Of a DNA stretch of 64,000 nucleotides, positions 51,727-59,741 are shown piece by piece. The first letter of the stretch is position 1. Each line of letters starts with the position of its first letter. The position numbers and the translations under genes are program-made. The DNA lies in assembly GCA_946186575.1 (NCBI GenBank), contig CAMHNO010000005.1, forward strand, positions 49,165 to 113,164, written 5' to 3'. The notes beneath the pieces are model-generated. The model was not told the DNA's origin. It saw only the letters and a list, made by a program, of their open reading frames with translations, and ran no database searches. This stretch comes from an uncultured Prevotellaceae bacterium. GTDB taxonomy: Bacteria; Bacteroidota; Bacteroidia; Bacteroidales; Muribaculaceae.

Positions 51727-52056
51727 ATGACATTCAACCAGCAAGAGAAAATCGCACTGCTGAGTCTGCTAATCGAGATGGCAAACGCCGATCAGCACAT
51801 CGCCTACGAGGAAATGATTGCCATCAACCTCATCTGCCGCAGGCTCGACATCGACCACAACTCATTCCTTGTGGCTCACGGGCTCAAGCCTCAGCACGCC
51901 ATCGAGGTTCTAAAGAGCATGAGCGACGACAACAAACTGCAACTGGCGCAGCTCATGGTCGACGTTATCGACAGCGATAGCCAGGTCAACGACGCCGAGA
52001 TTCAACTTCTCAACCACGCGTGCCGCGAAATCGGAATCGACCATCTGCTGCAATAA
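51727..52056 (+). CDS. TerB-like all-helical small protein
   Basis: 109 aa. Helical pattern with acidic pairs placed as in the TerB/DjlA fold: QEKIALLSLLIEMANADQHIAYEEM at the start and VIDSDSQVNDAEIQLLNHACREIGI at the end. TerB-fold proteins bind metal ions or act as adaptors. No signal peptide. Stands between ino1 and a lipoprotein gene; a function in inositol metabolism is not indicated. Confidence 0.65.
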   Translation: MTFNQQEKIALLSLLIEMANADQHIAYEEMIAINLICRRLDIDHNSFLVAHGLKPQHAIEVLKSMSDDNKLQLAQLMVDVIDSDSQVNDAEIQLLNHACREIGIDHLLQ

Positions 52057-52098
52057 CCATTTTTTTAACAACTACAGGAAAAAAATCTGCACTTTGTA

Positions 52099-52129
52099 TT
52101 GCCGCTTTCAACAAAAAAGCATAACTTTG
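52099..52129 (+). promoter_or_regulatory. Promoter TTG-N20-TAACTTTG
   Basis: -33 TTG at 52099-52101, -7 TAACTTTG at 52122-52129. Drives the 52158 lipoprotein gene and, with no terminator visible, possibly the tRNA-Gly behind it. Confidence 0.7.
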
Positions 52130-52157
52130 CCATCACAAAGCTTGACCACTCATAACA

Positions 52158-52571
52158 ATGAAGAACTTACTTTTTACAATACTCGTCGTTGCGGTGTTCT
52201 CGGCCATAGTGGGAACCACCACTACAGGATGCTCTAAGGAGAAGAAAACCACCGACACACTCGACACTGCTGCAATCAAGCCTGTAAAACTCATGCAGGA
52301 CTCCGACACCACAGCCGCCAGTCAACCACAGCAGCAACAAGTGCTCAGCGCCACAGGCGAAGTGGTAGATGGTTCCAAAGATCAAGTGTCGATTAAAATT
52401 TCACAAGACAGCATTGCCGACTTCACCTACGAGAACCTCGACCACAACGACCCAAAGATGTTCTATCACTGGAGTCTCGACAACAACGACCGCATCACTG
52501 TCAGGTATATCAAGGTCAAGCAAAACGGCATGGACATAGATAGCGTCGTGAGCATACAGAAGGCAAACTAA
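52158..52571 (+). CDS. Small lipoprotein of unknown function
   Basis: 137 aa. Lipoprotein signal ending TTTGCSKEK (cysteine at about residue 24 by lipobox TGC). A linker rich in T, D, Q and S is followed by a compact domain (about 70-137) with NLDHNDPKMFYHWSLDNNDRITVRYIKVKQNG. No known domain recognised. Envelope location likely. It ends 53 nt before tRNA-Gly. Confidence 0.65.
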   Translation: MKNLLFTILVVAVFSAIVGTTTTGCSKEKKTTDTLDTAAIKPVKLMQDSDTTAASQPQQQQVLSATGEVVDGSKDQVSIKISQDSIADFTYENLDHNDPKMFYHWSLDNNDRITVRYIKVKQNGMDIDSVVSIQKAN

Positions 52572-52624
52572 CAACACACACAATGAGCAGCAACAACGCT
52601 GACCTATAAAAAACACCAACATTT

Positions 52625-52700
52625 GCGGTAGTAGCTCAGTTGGTAGAGCATCAGCTTCCCAAGCTGAGGGCCGCGGGTTCGAGCCCCGTCTACCGCTCCA
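52625..52700 (+). tRNA. tRNA-Gly (anticodon CCC), CCA encoded
   Basis: Acceptor stem GCGGTAG (52625-52631) pairs with CTACCGC (52690-52696), discriminator T, encoded CCA 52698-52700. Anticodon loop TTCCCAA gives CCC; T arm GGGTTCGAGCCCC is standard. 73-nt body. Confidence 0.95.
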
Positions 52701-52787
52701 AGCCTCAACAAACAAGGAAGTCTCTCAAAAAGCTTCCTTTTTTTAAAGGATCACTCACTTCAGCACATCAACACACAAACTCAACAC

Positions 52788-53000
52788 ATGAAACACAACC
52801 TGAAATCGTTACGCACTATTTTGCTCATCACTGGCATGGCTGTGGCAATCATTCCCATTGCAACAAGCTGCAACTCTAACCGTTTCATCACCTACGAGGA
52901 CGGCATGTTCGATGACGACGACATCTACACCGACGACTCACGCAGCGACACCTATCAAATCAACAGCGAGATCGACAACGACGACCAGGAACGATACTAA
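52788..53000 (+). CDS. Small acidic lipoprotein
   Basis: 70 aa. Lipoprotein signal with ATSCNSN giving a lipobox cysteine at about residue 28. The mature 43 residues are very acidic (D-rich around DGMFDDDDIYTDDS). Such short lipoproteins are common in Bacteroidales and lack assigned roles. An upstream A-rich leader lies after tRNA-Gly. Confidence 0.6.
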   Translation: MKHNLKSLRTILLITGMAVAIIPIATSCNSNRFITYEDGMFDDDDIYTDDSRSDTYQINSEIDNDDQERY

Positions 53001-53137
53001 AGCCTCTCCCCCACTACGCCCTTCTCAACTCAAAGGCCATGCCCAATTCGCACCAGCACCTTAAACTCAACAGCATAACCTTAAAAAAAACAAAACCGAA
53101 AACCAACGAAAATAGCCGATAAATAAAAACTTTTTAC

Positions 53138-53145
53138 TACCTTTG
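53138..53145 (+). promoter_or_regulatory. -7 element (TACCTTTG) of the YitT gene
   Basis: Perfect TAnnTTTG about 59 nt before ATG 53204. No TTG at matching spacing. Confidence 0.5.
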
Positions 53146-53203
53146 CGGCCGATTTTAGAGAACTCACATTTTTTTAAACAAGCAACCTATTCATTTATTC
53201 TTT

Positions 53204-54151
53204 ATGACGGCTCTCAACAACAAGAAACTCAAGCAAGAGATTTTTGCTTATTTTCTGCTCACAATTGGCAGCGCACTGTTTGCCATTGGCGACGTGATGT
53301 TTGTAAACCCCTACCTCATGGCCCCCGGTGGAACCTATGGTCTCAGCAACGTGTTCAACACATTGTGGCCATGGAAGATTTCGCTCTACGCCATCTGCAT
53401 GGACGTGCCATTGCTCATCATTGGCACCTGGATCCTGGGCCCACGATTCGGCATCAAGACCATTGTCTCTACTGCCCTCATCTTCCTCTTCACATTCATA
53501 CTTGAGTACACATGGGGCTACAACCCTGTGATTCACGACGGAGCAATCTTACAGCAAAATGCCGAGGGACTTGTACCCATACCCAACAATGGAGGTTGGT
53601 TCCAGCCCGACTATTTCCTTAACACTGTGGTGGCAGGTCTCATCTATGGTGTGGCAATCGGCCTTATCTTCCGCTCGGGAGCTACCAGTGGCGGCAGCGA
53701 CATAATCTCAATGATTATACACAAATACACCAAGATTTCGCTTGGCACACTCGTGATGATCGTCGACGGCATCATCACCCTGAGCACTCTCATTGCTTTT
53801 GGCGACATCCGCCTGCCCATCTACTCGGTCATCATCATCTTCATCGAGGGAAAGGTCATCAACCTCGTGGTCGACGGCATGAAGAGCTACCGCACAGTCT
53901 TCATCATCACCGACAATCCCGAGCCCATTCGCGACTACATCATCAACAACCTCAAGCGCGGTGGCACATGCATTACAGGTAGCGGCCTCTACAAGGGAAA
54001 CGAACGCAAGATGCTATACGTGAGCCTCAACCGCACCGACATGATCAAGCTGCGCTCTGAGCTATACCACATCGACCCCAAAGCATTTGTCAACATCATG
54101 GAGAGCTCCGAAATCCTGGGCGAAGGCTTCCGCCGCCTACCACAGGAATAA
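53204..54151 (+). CDS. YitT-family (DUF161/DUF2179) membrane protein
   Basis: 315 aa. Five to six N-terminal transmembrane helices (about 15-200) with GDVMFVNPYLMAPGGTYGLSNV and IFRSGATSGGSDIISMI, the YitT pattern. The C-terminal DUF2179 domain (about 235-305) contains ITGSGLYKGNERKMLYVSL. Widespread family of unclear transport role. Followed by a strong terminator. Confidence 0.92.
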   Translation: MTALNNKKLKQEIFAYFLLTIGSALFAIGDVMFVNPYLMAPGGTYGLSNVFNTLWPWKISLYAICMDVPLLIIGTWILGPRFGIKTIVSTALIFLFTFILEYTWGYNPVIHDGAILQQNAEGLVPIPNNGGWFQPDYFLNTVVAGLIYGVAIGLIFRSGATSGGSDIISMIIHKYTKISLGTLVMIVDGIITLSTLIAFGDIRLPIYSVIIIFIEGKVINLVVDGMKSYRTVFIITDNPEPIRDYIINNLKRGGTCITGSGLYKGNERKMLYVSLNRTDMIKLRSELYHIDPKAFVNIMESSEILGEGFRRLPQE

Positions 54152-54185
54152 AGAGCACACTTGCAGACAAAGAATCACAAACAAT

Positions 54186-54213
54186 AGCCCGCACTGGTTT
54201 GCGGGCTTTTTTT
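54186..54213 (+). terminator. Intrinsic terminator of the YitT gene
   Basis: AGCCCGC (54186-54192) with GCGGGCT (54201-54207) and T7. Confidence 0.88.
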
Positions 54214-54244
54214 AGACCATAGACAAAGCTTTCAAGGCATGCTA

Positions 54245-54275
54245 TTGCGCCATTACCGACAATTGATTATCTTTG
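54245..54275 (+). promoter_or_regulatory. Promoter TTG-N20-TATCTTTG
   Basis: -33 TTG at 54245-54247, -7 at 54268-54275. An in-frame TTG at 54273 inside the -7 box cannot be the start, so ATG 54327 is used. Confidence 0.75.
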
Positions 54276-54326
54276 TCAGTCACATCATTAACCGCACACT
54301 GTACTGCCCAAACAAATATCACAACT

Positions 54327-54572
54327 ATGGACAATGAATACTACTGCCTGTGGCAGCTCGAAGACGAGACCGACAGCGTGATAAGTGCCGTGCTGGGCGA
54401 CTGCCAGCGCTGGATCACGGCAAGCTCCGGAGCCCTACACGTGGAGCTGGGAATGCACCTGCACGAGGAGCAGGCCATGAACCTGTGTTCGCAATTCTAT
54501 TCTCCAGCAACCTACGATGGCGAAGGCACTCACGGCTCACTGTTCACCGTCTACCCTCGACAAGATGACTAA
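54327..54572 (+). CDS. Small conserved-looking protein of unknown function
   Basis: 81 aa from ATG 54327. Sequence features: MDNEYYCLWQLEDETDSVISA, ITASSGALHVELGMHLHEEQAM, then an acidic C-terminus. No membrane segment or signal. It has its own promoter and no obvious partner. Start chosen because the longer frame begins inside the promoter. No family recognised. Confidence 0.6.
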   Translation: MDNEYYCLWQLEDETDSVISAVLGDCQRWITASSGALHVELGMHLHEEQAMNLCSQFYSPATYDGEGTHGSLFTVYPRQDD

Positions 54573-54589
54573 AAAACACACCAAAACAC

Positions 54590-54620
54590 TTGCATTTTGA
54601 AACAAAATTAACTATATTTG
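54590..54620 (+). promoter_or_regulatory. Promoter TTG-N20-TATATTTG of the DUF4332 gene
   Basis: -33 TTG at 54590-54592, -7 TATATTTG at 54613-54620, consensus spacing, about 50 nt before ATG 54672. Confidence 0.72.
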
Positions 54621-54671
54621 CAACAAAAATAATCAACAACCATTTATTAACTCTTTAAATCATCATTTCTT

Positions 54672-55079
54672 ATGACCTACAAAATCATAGACATCGAAGG
54701 CGTGGGCGAAGCGTATGCCCCAAAACTCATCGACGCCGGCATTAAAGACACCGACACTCTGCTTGAGAAATGCGCCAAACCCGCTGGTCGCAAAGCACTC
54801 GAAGAAGCCACAGGCATCAGCGGCAAACTAATCCTCAAGTGGACCAACCATGCCGACCTCATGCGAATCAACGGCGTTGGACCACAGTTCAGCGAACTGC
54901 TCGAGGCTGCAGGAGTCGACACAGTTAAAGAACTGCGAAACCGAGTGCCAGCTAACCTACAAGCAAAACTCGAAGAAGTCAACGCAGCTAAAAACCTCGT
55001 CAACCGAGTTCCTGCCCTCGTCGAGGTAGAGAAAATGGTGGCACAAGCCAAGGAACTGCCACCCATGATGGAGTATTAA
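54672..55079 (+). CDS. DUF4332 helix-hairpin-helix protein
   Basis: 135 aa. Two HhH-like units: IEGVGEAYAPKLIDAGIKDT and INGVGPQFSELLEAAGVDTVKEL, plus a helical C-terminus. DUF4332 proteins resemble the DNA-binding HhH domains of repair proteins but act alone; nucleic-acid binding is likely. Small, soluble, own promoter. Confidence 0.9.
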   Translation: MTYKIIDIEGVGEAYAPKLIDAGIKDTDTLLEKCAKPAGRKALEEATGISGKLILKWTNHADLMRINGVGPQFSELLEAAGVDTVKELRNRVPANLQAKLEEVNAAKNLVNRVPALVEVEKMVAQAKELPPMMEY

Positions 55080-55188
55080 AAAAACTGCATCTCGCGCTCA
55101 CTCACATTAATCATCAAAAACACTCTAACCGCAAAAGACAGCAAACGCAAGAAAAAACACATTCCGACTAAAAAAAATCAAAAAAAAC

Positions 55189-55219
55189 TTGCACAACTCA
55201 GCTACAAGTATTAATTTTG
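55189..55219 (+). promoter_or_regulatory. Promoter TTG-N20-TAATTTTG of tRNA-Pro
   Basis: -33 TTG at 55189-55191, -7 TAATTTTG at 55212-55219; about 58 nt before the tRNA, leaving a 5' leader for RNase P removal. Confidence 0.7.
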
Positions 55220-55277
55220 CAACGCTTTTCGAGAAAACACCACGTCAGTGGCAATGTTCTTAGCGGAAATGCAAGTT

Positions 55278-55352
55278 CGGGATGTAGCTCAGTCCGGTTA
55301 GAGTACGCGTCTGGGGGGCGTGGGGTCGCTAGTTCGAATCTAGTCATCCCGA
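55278..55352 (+). tRNA. tRNA-Pro (anticodon GGG)
   Basis: Acceptor CGGGATG (55278-55284) pairs with CATCCCG (55345-55351), discriminator A. Anticodon loop CTGGGGG gives GGG; T arm GCTAG-TTCGAAT-CTAGT is standard. CCA not encoded. 75 nt. It marks the left edge of the accessory region. Confidence 0.95.
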
Positions 55353-55365
55353 CTGAAAAAGAAAA

Positions 55366-55409
55366 GGTTAGTAATCAGGCAATTAAGCCAATTACTAACC
55401 TTCTTTTTT
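55366..55409 (+). terminator. Terminator of tRNA-Pro
   Basis: GGTTAGTAAT (55366-55375) pairs with ATTACTAACC (55391-55400), followed by TTCTTTTTT. The minus-strand open frame of the neighbouring phage-like fragment runs into this hairpin, so that frame is not natural at its end. Confidence 0.85.
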
Positions 55410-55707
55410 GCCTATTTCGGGGTGTAAATGCCATTAAAAAAGAAGCCTCTGTACAAACTTTGAGGCAAGAAAAACACATGAAAATGGTTATAAGACTAGT
55501 GGAAAGCGTCTCATCGTCCTCAATGAGTTTGAGGATATTATAGGGCATCATGTTGTCTCCACCCCACGGGACGTAAGCCAGTTTCTTGTCGATTATCACT
55601 GGACATATGTCCACATCGTCTTTGAACACCTTGCCGCTATCCACTTGTAAGGCAGCCGATGCATTCAGCTGAGCTATTGTCTCTACGCTATTAAAATTCA
55701 ACTCCAT
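55375..55707 (-). pseudogene. Phage portal-like protein, N-terminal fragment
   Basis: The first ~70 residues (55498-55707) look like the conserved start of a structural protein seen in Bacteroides/Prevotella prophages as I recall: ELNFNSVETIAQLNAS, then AYVPWGGDNMMPYNILKLIE with DDETLS. After this the frame reads into unrelated sequence and ends in the tRNA-Pro terminator. Thus only the 5' part remains. Whether a peptide is made is doubtful. It indicates a former prophage near tRNA-Pro. The family call rests on memory of motifs, not a search. Confidence 0.55.
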
Positions 55708-55771
55708 AACCTTGCGTTTTGTGCAAAGTTATGGAGTCTGTACTATAGACTAAAAGACAAATCGCTGTTAT

Positions 55772-56365
55772 TTACCTTATATTCATTTTCTTATTGAGGT
55801 AATTTGCTACGTCTTTAGGAAAATCATCGTCAATGCCACCGCCTCTATTTCCTCCATACCACTTAGCATAAGCCACCTTACCTCGAATTTTCACATCCTC
55901 CTTGTACGATTCATATTCAGGATCCTGTATGAATTGGTTCAGTCTTTTCACCCACTTGACATCAGAAATTGTCGCTTTTCCATCTTCAACCATCTCATGT
56001 CCGTGAAGATACCACTGTTTTTCTTCCTCGTCATAGTCCACCCAAAGATCATCATCTCCAGCTGCTTCTATTCTCTTGGCTTCCTCCTCATCTACTGGAA
56101 GATATATAGTTGTCACATCAATTCGCGTTATTATCCACTTTTCAACATTGTCGAAAGGAGAGTTATGAGTTTCTTCTTGCGCTACGTTTTTTTCCTCTCC
56201 TTCCTCAATCACAACATCCTTGTCTTCAACAATCGAAGGGTTGGAGACACTATCAACTTTTGATGACTCATCATTACTTCTTGAGTCCTTCTTCATGTTA
56301 TCACAAGAAACTATCAATAATCCAGTTGCTAATGACACTAAAAAGAAATAAACTATCTTTTTCAT
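55772..56365 (-). CDS. Accessory-region lipoprotein
   Basis: 197 aa. Lipoprotein signal MKKIVYFFLVSLATGLLIVSC, then an acidic low-complexity linker (D/E/S/N) to about residue 70, then a domain with KWIITRIDVTTIYLPVDEEEAKR and YAKWYGGNRGGGIDDDFPKDV. No known family. Lower G+C than the core genes. A minus-strand -7 element lies at 56387-56394. Confidence 0.65.
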   Translation of the reverse strand: MKKIVYFFLVSLATGLLIVSCDNMKKDSRSNDESSKVDSVSNPSIVEDKDVVIEEGEEKNVAQEETHNSPFDNVEKWIITRIDVTTIYLPVDEEEAKRIEAAGDDDLWVDYDEEEKQWYLHGHEMVEDGKATISDVKWVKRLNQFIQDPEYESYKEDVKIRGKVAYAKWYGGNRGGGIDDDFPKDVANYLNKKMNIR

Positions 56366-56386
56366 TGTTCATTCAATTTTATGGAA

Positions 56387-56394
56387 CAAAGATA
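56387..56394 (-). promoter_or_regulatory. -7 element (TATCTTTG)
   Basis: Perfect TAnnTTTG on the minus strand 22 nt before the 55772-56365 lipoprotein start. Confidence 0.5.
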
Positions 56395-56510
56395 AGTCTT
56401 TTCATCGTAATACTATTGCTTTATGGCTACAAAAACACCTCAAGATTATTCGCTCTGAAGATGCAGCATATCCTCGCTTGGCGTATTTGGTTGCTATTCA
56501 AAAGCTTAAA

Positions 56511-56660
56511 CTACTGCGTTCCTTTATAGAAGTTATATCGAAGAGGGATACAGTTTTTCCATTCCTGTATTTCTCCTGATTTAGTCCAAAGTTTCAGGTC
56601 TACTGGATCTCCAGCCTTCAGCATCTTGCGAAGCGTTGATATGTGTATTGAGTTTGCCAT
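56511..56660 (-). pseudogene. Short phage-like ORF coupled to the chimeric gene, probably truncated
   Basis: 49 aa, ATG at 56660 sharing its A with the stop of the upstream frame (TAATG). Product begins MANSIHISTLRKMLKAG and includes VDLKLWTKSG. It looks like the start of a small protein that follows structural genes in Bacteroidales phages, cut short by a TAG. Function unknown; fragment status is a judgement. Confidence 0.45.
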
Positions 56661-57898
56661 TATTGGAATGTCGGGTCATATTGTTCGGTGAATATCCTGT
56701 CGTGGTCTACCGTCAGGTAGTCCGTCTGTAGCCAAGTCCTGCGGTCTGCGAACTGGTATGTGAACTTCACCGTGTTGAGTTCGCCGTCAGCGTCGTCGAT
56801 CTCACAGGTGAAGTCCGTGATGAGCACTTTCGGGAGAAGTGTGAAATCAATATCCCACGGTTCCATCTCTTCATCAAGTTTTCCCATGCGCACGTCATGC
56901 GAGTAGAACAGCTGCTCAATCCATTGAGCCTGCTCGTATGTGAGTCCGGATGTCTCCACCTCATATTTCTTCTCGTTGCGCTGGTTGTAGAACGTGCTGA
57001 TGCGGTTCGTGACCGCTATCGAGCGTTCCGATTCGGCAATTTGAGTGGTGACAGCCTCCAGCTCGCAGCACTCAAAGACGTTGAAGGCATTACGGAAGAA
57101 CATCCTTATCTGCGGCTCACGCTGTGAGACGTAGTAGGTGAATGCCCTCTCGCCGACATGAATACTCACAGCCAGCAACTTTGTTGCCTGGTCTATGTTC
57201 GCCATTTCCCTGATCACGTCACACGAAATACTTATTTCAAAAAGTTTGGGATTAGCATAGCTATATATATTCTCGGTGCATACCGTCAGTTGCGCATCCT
57301 CTCCCTCACGTTGCGTCACTATCTCATATCTCACCCTCTCGCTCTGGTTGGCATCCAGGAATAAAGTCAGTCTTTCCAAAGCGTTCTCCGAAGTCATCTT
57401 CGATGACGTGTTCGTGTCTAGAACTGGGTTGATGCCGAGGTTAATATTGTCGTCAGTAAATCTTTCTATCAAGCTTCCCAAACGACCTGCGTCACTTAGA
57501 TTGTCAACCTGCTGTTTAAGGCGGAACTTCTCGATGATGTCCTGAACATCACGGCTGAACCCATCGAGATACTCAAGGAAATTTTGTTTCAATCGAATAG
57601 GGTTCGTCTCTCCACGAAGCGATTTCATTGTGAAACGCGATGTGTTGCAGAAGGGGTAGCGAGTGAGACCAAAGAGAACTTGCTCCTGTGATTCCTCTGG
57701 AATGGCGCTTGCATCAAGTAATTTCTTCTGTTTAAGCACATCCTCATGAGTTGGTTCAAGAAGGATGTCAAGACGGCGAAGCACCATCATAGGCAAGATT
57801 ACTTTCTTGTAATCGCCCTTGTTGAATGCGTGGACAAGAACATCATTAGCGATGTTCCAGATGAACGAGAATAGTTGATTGTATTGAGATTAGTTCAT
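56660..57898 (-). pseudogene. Chimeric pseudogene: HsdM N-terminus (stop at codon 3) fused to phage-like C-terminus
   Basis: Reading from ATG 57898, codon 3 is TAA, then the frame continues in HsdM-like sequence: IANDVLVHAFNKGDYKK, ILPMMVLRRLDILLEPT, YLDGFSRDVQDIIEKF and LIERFTDDNIN, the N-terminal helical domain of type I restriction methylases. Near 57400-57420 similarity stops and about 250 unrelated residues follow, containing phage-structural-like segments up to DRIFTEQYDPTFQ. The SAM-binding and NPPY parts of HsdM are absent. Translation could restart at ATG 57796 (or 57790), giving a 378-aa hybrid. Clear relic of recombination between an R-M locus and a prophage. Confidence 0.7.
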
Positions 57899-57947
57899 GA
57901 AGTAGTTCTTTTGATTTTTTATAACTATTATCCTTTTAGTACTTAAT

Positions 57948-58355
57948 TTATTTTTTGTGTTTCTTTTTGAAAGTTTCTTTCGTTTCAATGCCTTGCATCG
58001 CTTCTTCTATTGTTGCAGCTTCTTTAGTAAAAATCCAATGAATGATGCAATCGCTACTGTAAGTTGATGAATACGCCTGAAGGAATTTCCATCCTTTTGA
58101 GCTCATATAGTTTCCCGCGTCCACCATGCTGTTGAATTTTATCTCCTTTCCATTCTGGTCAACCATTTTTTGGTTGTCTTTTAGGTTTGACCATACTCCA
58201 TATACAGGCCCAGTCCCCAAATCAAATACAATATTAAGTCCTGATGATATTTCCTTTTCAGCACCTTTAATCTCGCAATAATATGTGTTTGTTTGAGCTT
58301 TTGATACATTAAAGAGGCAAATGCCAACAAGTAAGATGAAGATTAACCTTTTCAT
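57948..58355 (-). CDS. Secreted accessory protein, unknown
   Basis: 135 aa. Signal peptide MKRLIFILLVGICLFNVSKA with cleavage before QTN. The mature part holds GLNIVFDLGTGPVYGVWSNL and a basic K-rich tail (KETFKKKHKK). Two cysteines. No family recognised. Lies between the chimeric pseudogene and two lipoprotein genes on the same strand; a minus-strand -7 element is at 58384-58391. Confidence 0.6.
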   Translation of the reverse strand: MKRLIFILLVGICLFNVSKAQTNTYYCEIKGAEKEISSGLNIVFDLGTGPVYGVWSNLKDNQKMVDQNGKEIKFNSMVDAGNYMSSKGWKFLQAYSSTYSSDCIIHWIFTKEAATIEEAMQGIETKETFKKKHKK

Positions 58356-58383
58356 AATAAAACTTTTTATGGTTATTTGTTGG

Positions 58384-58391
58384 CAAAGTTA
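58384..58391 (-). promoter_or_regulatory. -7 element (TAACTTTG)
   Basis: Perfect TAnnTTTG on the minus strand 29 nt before the 57948-58355 gene. Confidence 0.5.
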
Positions 58392-58499
58392 GTAAAAATA
58401 CACCTATTTATAAAGAGTATAATCTGAAAAGTTTTCAAAAAATACAAAAAAACGCCTTGAACCTTTTATTAGGTCTCAAGACGTGTCCTTTATCTATAG

Positions 58500-58853
58500 C
58501 TATTTGGCTTTTTTAGGAAAAAACCATTTAGTCCATTTATCGATTAGTTCATCATCCATACAGAAGCTACAGAATGTATTGCTGTAATAATCGTTTTTAT
58601 AGCAATTGCGAGTAACACCATTCTGTATTCTTGGGCAGTCCAATGTTGAGTGATGAACGTCATATTCAAAAGAACCAACCTTTACATATTCATTATAAAA
58701 ATTGCTACCATCCCCTTTTATATGCATTTGCATGGAATCTAGTGAGGTGACAAGTTCTTTCTTAAAGTCCTCCTTTATTTCTTTCTTAATCTGTTCTTTG
58801 TCAACACAAGAGCAAAGAACAAGTATTGGTATTAAAAATAGTATCTTTTTCAT
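58500..58853 (-). CDS. Small cysteine-containing lipoprotein
   Basis: 117 aa. Lipoprotein signal ILVLCSCVDKE with lipobox cysteine. A charged helical stretch (KEQIKKEIKEDFKKEL) is followed by a domain with paired cysteines LDCPRIQNGVTRNC and FCSFCMDD that could bind metal or form disulfides. The signal closely resembles those of neighbouring lipoproteins. Unknown function. Confidence 0.62.
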   Translation of the reverse strand: MKKILFLIPILVLCSCVDKEQIKKEIKEDFKKELVTSLDSMQMHIKGDGSNFYNEYVKVGSFEYDVHHSTLDCPRIQNGVTRNCYKNDYYSNTFCSFCMDDELIDKWTKWFFPKKAK

Positions 58854-58917
58854 AATGACAAAGTTTAGTTCTGATTATATTGATTTATTTTTTATCTCAA
58901 AACCTATGTTATACAAA

Positions 58918-59367
58918 TTAATAATAGTAGTTACCATCACTGTTCCATCCACTTAAGTTACCCATTCCATTGTCATGAAAATTGTAGTAGTTTCCATAGC
59001 TGTCATATCCTGACACATTACCCATTCCGTCGCCATGGAAATGGTAGTAGTTTCCATATTCATCATATCCTGACACATTCCCCATTCCGTCTTCATGTAG
59101 GTAAACATTGCCTCCTCTTCGTGGTGTGGAGTGATATTCATAATCATACTCATATTCCTCATCATTATCATAGTTGTCATAATCATCATCTGAGTCATAA
59201 TCGTAATCATCATATGTTACAGCGTATTGACTATCATTTAAATAGTCATTTGCTCGGTTTTTGTCATACCCTATTTCAGAGGAGGCAGAATTGCTGTTCT
59301 CGTTATGATTTTTATGACCACAAGAGCATAAGATAAGTAATGGAATTAAAACAAGGAATATCTTCAT
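58918..59367 (-). CDS. Lipoprotein with D/Y-rich region and three ~20-aa tandem repeats
   Basis: 149 aa. Lipoprotein signal LLILCSCGHKN. Residues about 48-78 are nearly all D, Y, E and N. Residues about 93-149 are three tandem units of about 20 residues, each DGMGNVSGYDEYGNYY-like, diverging in the third. Gly/Tyr/Asn repeats suggest a surface or wall-binding, possibly amyloid-like, segment. A minus-strand -7 element is at 59396-59403. No family recognised. Confidence 0.65.
   Translation of the reverse strand: MKIFLVLIPLLILCSCGHKNHNENSNSASSEIGYDKNRANDYLNDSQYAVTYDDYDYDSDDDYDNYDNDEEYEYDYEYHSTPRRGGNVYLHEDGMGNVSGYDEYGNYYHFHGDGMGNVSGYDSYGNYYNFHDNGMGNLSGWNSDGNYYY
58925..59095 (-). repeat. Coding tandem repeat, about 57-60 bp unit, three copies
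   Basis: DNA under the three GMGN-x-SGYD units; unit 1 and unit 2 are nearly identical (around 59030-59090 and 58970-59030), unit 3 more diverged. Prone to copy-number change in frame. Confidence 0.75.
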
Positions 59368-59741
59368 TTTGTCTATGTTTAATGATTATTGTTTGCAAAA
59401 ATAAGTAAATTTACTTATCAATTATTTCTTTTAGTTATATTTTTGTCCCGAAAAAGCAAAAATCATGCAAATATCCTTTTAAATAAAAAAAAACGTGAGC
59501 CGCCAATTACATTTATTGGGGCACATAGGACTGAGCCCTTGCTAACGTAGTTGTGGCTCACGCATAGTGAGAACCATCAAACTACCTTGTTAGCAATAAT
59601 GAAAGTGTCCTACGTTTTCAATAAATAAGGTGGTAAGATGTCAAAATGTTCAGTCTTTGTAAAGTCAAGCTAACTCGATTGACCTTGCAAAGATAAATTA
59701 TTTTTCTCAATGTGAGTATGAATCACACAGAAAAAAACAGA
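59368..59741. other. Non-coding region with long imperfect hairpin
   Basis: About 375 bp of A+T-rich sequence without ORFs. It contains the long hairpin at 59512-59625 and a minus-strand -7 element TATTTTTG at 59396-59403 for the repeat lipoprotein. Confidence 0.55.
59512..59625. other. Long imperfect hairpin/palindrome, possible MITE-like element or structured RNA
   Basis: Arms 59512-59561 and 59567-59625 around a 5-nt centre (59562-59566). Matching blocks in order from the outside: TTTATTG, TAGGAC, TTGCTAAC, GTAGTTTG-like, TGG and CTCAC, with small bulges between. A further CGTGAGCC at 59494-59501 also complements 59555-59562. Confidence 0.6.

Noticed and set aside
53143-53505. Open frame overlapping the YitT start
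   Set aside because: It overlaps yitT in another frame, has no family features, and is a shadow ORF.
59480-59640. CRISPR array
   Set aside because: Repeats here form one inverted structure, not evenly spaced direct repeats with spacers; no cas genes in the window.
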